Shown here: piece by piece, positions 6,519 to 8,803 of the stretch
How positions within the stretch are numbered: position 1 is the stretch's first letter
Layout: each line of letters opens with the position of its first letter
Origin: an uncultured Alphaproteobacteria bacterium
GTDB taxonomy: Bacteria; Pseudomonadota; Alphaproteobacteria; CASFRQ01; SAAU01
Assembly (NCBI GenBank): GCA_949296785.1
Contig: CASFRQ010000064.1
Span: 1 to 8,803 of the forward strand
Length of the DNA: 8,803 bases
Direction: 5' to 3'
Translations under genes and position numbers: made by a program
The notes under the pieces: generated by a model
Databases searched by the model: none
What the model was told of the DNA's origin: nothing
What the model saw: only the letters and a program-made list of their open reading frames with translations

Positions 6519-7609
6519 GAGACCAAAATGCCTCCTCCCAAAACAACATCTTCCCGGTATAAAACAAGGGACTGTCCCGGTGTCAAAGAGCGTTGAGGCT
6601 CTTCAAAAATGACTTTGAATCCGTTCTCATCCTCTTTTGAGGGGACAACAAGAACCTTTTGTTCTTTTTGGGTGGAACGGTGTTTAGCAAAGGCTTCAAA
6701 GGGCTCGGCGGGTATTTTTTTAAATGCGCTCCAGCAGGCGTTTGTTACAATCGCTTCCTTTTTTTCCAAATCAACGGCGCCCCCGACAACAACGACATTG
6801 TGCGCCGCGTCCAAATCCACGACAAACAAGGGCTCTTTATAGGCAATACCGAGTCCTTTTCTTTGTCCGATGGTGAAGTTCCAAAAACCGTTGTGCATTC
6901 CCAAAACTTGTCCGTTGATATGACGAATAACTCCTTTTTTCGGAGCAGCTTGAAGCAAATCCGTATAATGTCCGGCGTAAAAATCTTGACTATCCTCTTT
7001 GTCGGAAGCAGGCAGTCCCCTTTCGGCGGCCATTTGACGGGTTTGCTCCTTTGTCATCCTACCCAAAGGGAAAAGCGTTTTTTGAAGCTGTTCCTGCGTT
7101 AAACGATACAAAAAGTAACTTTGGTCCTTTTTGGCGTCCAATCCTTTTTTGAGAAAAAAGCGGCCGGTTTCTTCGTCCTTTTCCGCGCGCGCGTAATGTC
7201 CCGTCGCAAAAAAATCATAATGAAGGCCTTGTTTTTTTGCCGCTTCCGGCAACAGGCCGAATTTCATTGAGGCATTACATCGGATGCAAGGATTGGGGGT
7301 GCGTCCGGAAAGGTATTCTTCTTTGAAATACGACAGGACAATTTTTTTATATTCTTCAGAACAATCAAAAATATAATGTTCAATTCCTCTTTGTCGGCAA
7401 AACTCGGAAACTTCTTTTAATTCCGTTTTTTCCTCCGCTCCGTAACACGCATTTCCGGAAGGCAGCAAATTAGGTATGTCCCGATTATAAATAGACATGG
7501 ACACGCCGATGACATGATACCCTTCTTCTTTCAGTAAAATAAGAGCCAGGGAAGAATCAACGCCGCCGCTCAACCCGACGAGAACGGTTTTGTTTATTTC
7601 AGAAGACAT
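6515..7609 (-). CDS. mnmA: tRNA-specific 2-thiouridylase MnmA
   Basis: This ATP-dependent enzyme puts sulfur on C2 of wobble uridine 34 in tRNAs for Lys, Glu and Gln, in the cytoplasm. The 364-residue protein has the PP-loop SGGVDSS (14-20), the NACYG segment (53-57), RTPNPCIRCN (103-112), ATGHYAR (135-141), KDQSYFLY (161-168), TIGQRKGLGI (246-255) and a C-terminal beta domain ending PGQSLVLYREDVVLGGGI. The first catalytic cysteine is present as C111 in a C-x-x-C (C108, C111). The second, normally in DSTGICF-type sequence, is missing: residues 206-213 read DSQDFYAG. I chose the ATG at 7609 (MSSEINKTVLVG); an in-frame start at 7657 would add 16 non-conserved residues. The start overlaps the exchanger stop by 16 bases, with GGAG ten bases upstream. 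Confidence 0.95.
   Translation of the reverse strand: MSSEINKTVLVGLSGGVDSSLALILLKEEGYHVIGVSMSIYNRDIPNLLPSGNACYGAEEKTELKEVSEFCRQRGIEHYIFDCSEEYKKIVLSYFKEEYLSGRTPNPCIRCNASMKFGLLPEAAKKQGLHYDFFATGHYARAEKDEETGRFFLKKGLDAKKDQSYFLYRLTQEQLQKTLFPLGRMTKEQTRQMAAERGLPASDKEDSQDFYAGHYTDLLQAAPKKGVIRHINGQVLGMHNGFWNFTIGQRKGLGIAYKEPLFVVDLDAAHNVVVVGGAVDLEKKEAIVTNACWSAFKKIPAEPFEAFAKHRSTQKEQKVLVVPSKEDENGFKVIFEEPQRSLTPGQSLVLYREDVVLGGGILVS
7383..7485 (-). repeat. Source segment of mnmA copied elsewhere in the window
   Basis: Bases 7420-7485 recur at 3796-3861 and bases 7383-7445 recur at 8193-8255, all in the same orientation. The two copies share 7420-7445 and together cover this 103-bp segment, which encodes MnmA residues 42-76. 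Confidence 0.88.
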
Positions 7610-8040
7610 GTTACATAAACTCCGTAAAGAAGAAGGAAGAAGCTTCCCCACAGCCACCCGATTTTATGGAAAACTTTTCCAAGAAACGACAGCAAAACCG
7701 TCACGCCGACCATGACATACATGCTTTCGCGGGAACTGTCCTGAGGAATCCTGACAGGCAGGAAAAGCGCGGTAACGCCTAAAATGAAAAGAGCATTGTA
7801 AATGTTGTTGCCGACTACGTTGCCGAGTGCTATGCCCGGGGAACCGACCATCGTCGCCCTCAGGCTGGTTAAAAGTTCCGGAGTGGAGGAACCGAACCCT
7901 ACACGTGCTAATCCGATTGGCTGGCTGGAAACATTCATTTTTTTTGCAACATGAACGGTGCCGTCCACCAAAACGCACCCGCCCCAGGCCAGCAGAGCCA
8001 GGCCGGCGGCTAAAAACAAATAGGGGTATAGGTCAGCCAC
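7594..8040 (-). CDS. Half-size Na+/Ca2+-exchanger-family (CaCA) membrane protein
   Basis: Full-length CaCA antiporters (YrbG/CaxA type) have about 310-360 residues, ten membrane segments and two inverted alpha-repeats, and move Ca2+ against Na+ or H+ across the inner membrane. This 148-residue protein has one half: about five segments near 5-22, 40-60, 68-94, 105-124 and 129-147. It carries the alpha-1 signatures GFGSSTPELLTSL (48-60, with the ion-binding glutamate) and IALGNVVGNNIYN (70-82). No second repeat follows. The gene is not obviously decayed. It starts at GTG 8040 behind a perfect AAGGAGG (8046-8052, spacing 5), and its TAA overlaps the mnmA start by 16 bases. It could work as a dimer of halves, or be a truncated relic kept because mnmA translation depends on it. 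Confidence 0.82.
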   Translation of the reverse strand: MADLYPYLFLAAGLALLAWGGCVLVDGTVHVAKKMNVSSQPIGLARVGFGSSTPELLTSLRATMVGSPGIALGNVVGNNIYNALFILGVTALFLPVRIPQDSSRESMYVMVGVTVLLSFLGKVFHKIGWLWGSFFLLLYGVYVTCLLK

Positions 8041-8045
8041 AATTT

Positions 8046-8052
8046 CCTCCTT
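8046..8052 (-). promoter_or_regulatory. Strong Shine-Dalgarno site fixing the exchanger start
   Basis: AAGGAGG on the minus strand sits 5 bases ahead of the GTG at 8040. It is the best ribosome binding site in the window and identifies GTG as the start of the first gene of the operon. Confidence 0.85.
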
Positions 8053-8068
8053 TATATTAAAAAGACAT

Positions 8069-8095
8069 CTTATACTAAAAAATAAATGAAGTCCA
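8069..8095 (-). promoter_or_regulatory. Weak candidate promoter for the four-gene operon
   Basis: On the minus strand TGGACT (8095-8090) and TATAAG (8074-8069) are 15 bases apart in AT-rich sequence, just upstream of the Shine-Dalgarno site. The spacing and -35 match are poor, so the real promoter could lie elsewhere in 8056-8190. Confidence 0.3.
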
Positions 8096-8192
8096 TTGCA
8101 GAGTTTTCTTTTAATCCTTTTTATTTTTTTGAAAATCGTCTGGCGATGATTTTTATTGAATCATTAAAGACTGAAAAAGAGAAGGCGATTAT

Positions 8193-8255
8193 ATTCCTCT
8201 TTGTCGGCAGAACTCGGAGACTTCTTTTAATCCCGTTTTTTCCTCCGCTCCGTAA
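8193..8255 (-). repeat. mnmA-derived fragment B (63 bp)
   Basis: This is a copy of mnmA bases 7383-7445 in the same orientation with no gaps. I count three substitutions, all transitions, in 63 positions. In the mnmA frame two are silent and one changes E63 to G. It covers MnmA residues 55-76 (CYGAEEK through FCRQRGI). Both edges are abrupt. Confidence 0.9.
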
Positions 8256-8340
8256 TTGTCAGTCCGATAAAAGATTCGGAAACCTGCCATCTTCTGGCGG
8301 CTGCGATAGCATTAGAAACAAGAAGTTCTGCGTTTTGCGG
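8193..8340 (-). pseudogene. Chimeric remnant: exchanger alpha-2 fragment fused to mnmA fragment B
   Basis: From about 8334 down to 8255 the minus strand reads NAELLVSNAIAAARRW and then QVSESFIGLTI. This matches the entry to the second alpha-repeat of CaCA exchangers (typical form AELLV-x-NA-x-x-x-ARR-x-x-VSE-x-x-IGLTI). The conserved G-T-S-x-P-E that should follow is absent. Instead, at 8255 the sequence switches to mnmA-derived DNA (8255-8193) in a different frame, which ends in a stop. So a deletion or recombination joined the second half of an exchanger gene to the middle of an mnmA copy. No start or complete domain remains, so it should be non-functional as a protein gene. Confidence 0.7.
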
Positions 8341-8660
8341 GCTTTTATATTGTGAGGTGGCATGAAAGATTTTTGTTTTTACTAAAGATTTCAGGGAGTT
8401 CCATATGAATAACCCTCTGAGTTTTAAAAAGAATATTTTCTCTCCCGTCTGCTAAAACCTATCTGTCATAAATTAAAGGCAATGATTGTCTTGGCGGAAG
8501 GATTTTGGTAAACGACAAGCAGGATTCGTTTATCACCAACGGAATCGCCGGTACAATCAGGACACCCCGTTCGCCCGGATAGGACGAAAAGCCCCGCTGC
8601 CGTGTGCGTGTCTGGCATTTGGGCGACGGTATAAAACAGTCCTTTTTTTACAAAAAGAGA

Positions 8661-8692
8661 AAAAATGCCTTCTCTCCGGGAAAGGCGTTTTC
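8661..8692. terminator. Terminator-like hairpin
   Basis: GCCTT (8667-8671) pairs with AAGGC (8682-8686), and outer A-T pairs extend the stem. There is a run of six T on the minus strand and a shorter T-run on the plus strand. It fits best as a terminator for leftward transcription from beyond the right edge, though no gene for it is visible. Confidence 0.45.
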
Positions 8693-8803
8693 TTAAGAAA
8701 AGAGCTTTCTTTTGTATTCTTTTTTGCTGTTTTTCCTTCTTTTTAAGAGAAGAACGAAAATTAGAGTTTTAGTTTATTTTTCGTTTCCACTTTTATTTAA
8801 GGA

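Larger units (their letters stand above)
8041..8803. other. Gene-poor region upstream of the four-gene operon
   Basis: I find no intact gene in these 763 bases. They contain the operon's ribosome binding site and probable promoter (8046-8095), a chimeric pseudogene (8193-8340), a degenerate stretch (8350-8480), a more GC-rich island of unknown origin (8480-8635), and a terminator-like hairpin (8661-8692). The last 100 bases are very AT-rich with stops in all minus-strand frames. They end in TTTAAGGA, which could be the ribosome binding site of a + strand gene starting just outside the window. Confidence 0.55.

Noticed and set aside
6515..7657. Longer MnmA start at 7657
   Set aside because: The 16 extra residues are antisense-like sequence inside the exchanger gene and are not part of the conserved MnmA N-terminus, which begins just before KTVLVGLSGGVDSS.
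3796..8255. Diversity-generating retroelement or CRISPR-like origin of the mnmA repeats
   Set aside because: There is no reverse transcriptase, no adenine-biased substitution pattern, no regular spacing and no cas gene. The substitutions are few and not adenine-biased.
8086..8355. 89-codon plus-strand open frame
   Set aside because: It crosses the antisense of both the exchanger remnant and the mnmA shard, which explains its length; no ribosome binding site is seen.
8486..8746. 86-codon plus-strand open frame
   Set aside because: It has no ribosome binding site, runs through the hairpin at 8661-8692, and its C-terminal half is low-complexity AT-rich sequence.

Overview
The window looks like chromosomal DNA from a Gram-negative bacterium of low to moderate GC content. 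The evidence is a lipoprotein with an OmpA-like peptidoglycan-binding domain, an EptA-type phosphoethanolamine transferase, and several exported or inner-membrane proteins. An uncultured, host-associated alphaproteobacterium-like lineage is my guess, but nothing here fixes the taxonomy. I see no rRNA, tRNA, CRISPR array, transposase or phage gene.

Layout, left to right. (1) Bases 2-598 (+): a hexapeptide-repeat acyltransferase whose 5' end lies outside the window, closed by a strong terminator. (2) 689-824 (-): an unassigned C-terminal-like reading frame that overlaps a bidirectional hairpin. (3) 877-2448 (-): an EptA/MCR-family phosphoethanolamine transferase with its own promoter. (4) 2699-3494 (+): an OmpA-domain lipoprotein and a small membrane protein, followed by a clear terminator. 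(5) 3539-3966: gene-poor debris that includes a 66-bp copy of part of mnmA. (6) 8040 down to 3967 (-): a compact four-gene operon, namely a half-size Na+/Ca2+-exchanger-family protein, the tRNA 2-thiouridylase MnmA, a large secreted protein of unknown function and a membrane-anchored periplasmic protein of unknown function. Successive genes overlap by 16, 4 and 4 bases. (7) 8041-8803: another gene-poor stretch. It carries a chimeric remnant in which a piece of the missing second half of the exchanger is joined to a second, 63-bp copy of mnmA sequence.

How the parts relate. The left half is about the cell envelope: surface glycan or lipid acylation, lipid A or glycan decoration with phosphoethanolamine, and peptidoglycan tethering. 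The right half is an operon that couples a cation-exchanger-like protein, wobble-uridine thiolation and two uncharacterised envelope proteins. The most unusual signals are the two short, nearly exact mnmA fragments on either side of this operon, the exchanger reduced to its first alpha-repeat half with an alpha-2 remnant lying upstream, and an MnmA that lacks the usual second catalytic cysteine. Together they suggest that the exchanger-mnmA segment was once duplicated and then largely deleted, although a deliberate role for the fragments, for example as antisense RNA, cannot be excluded from sequence alone.
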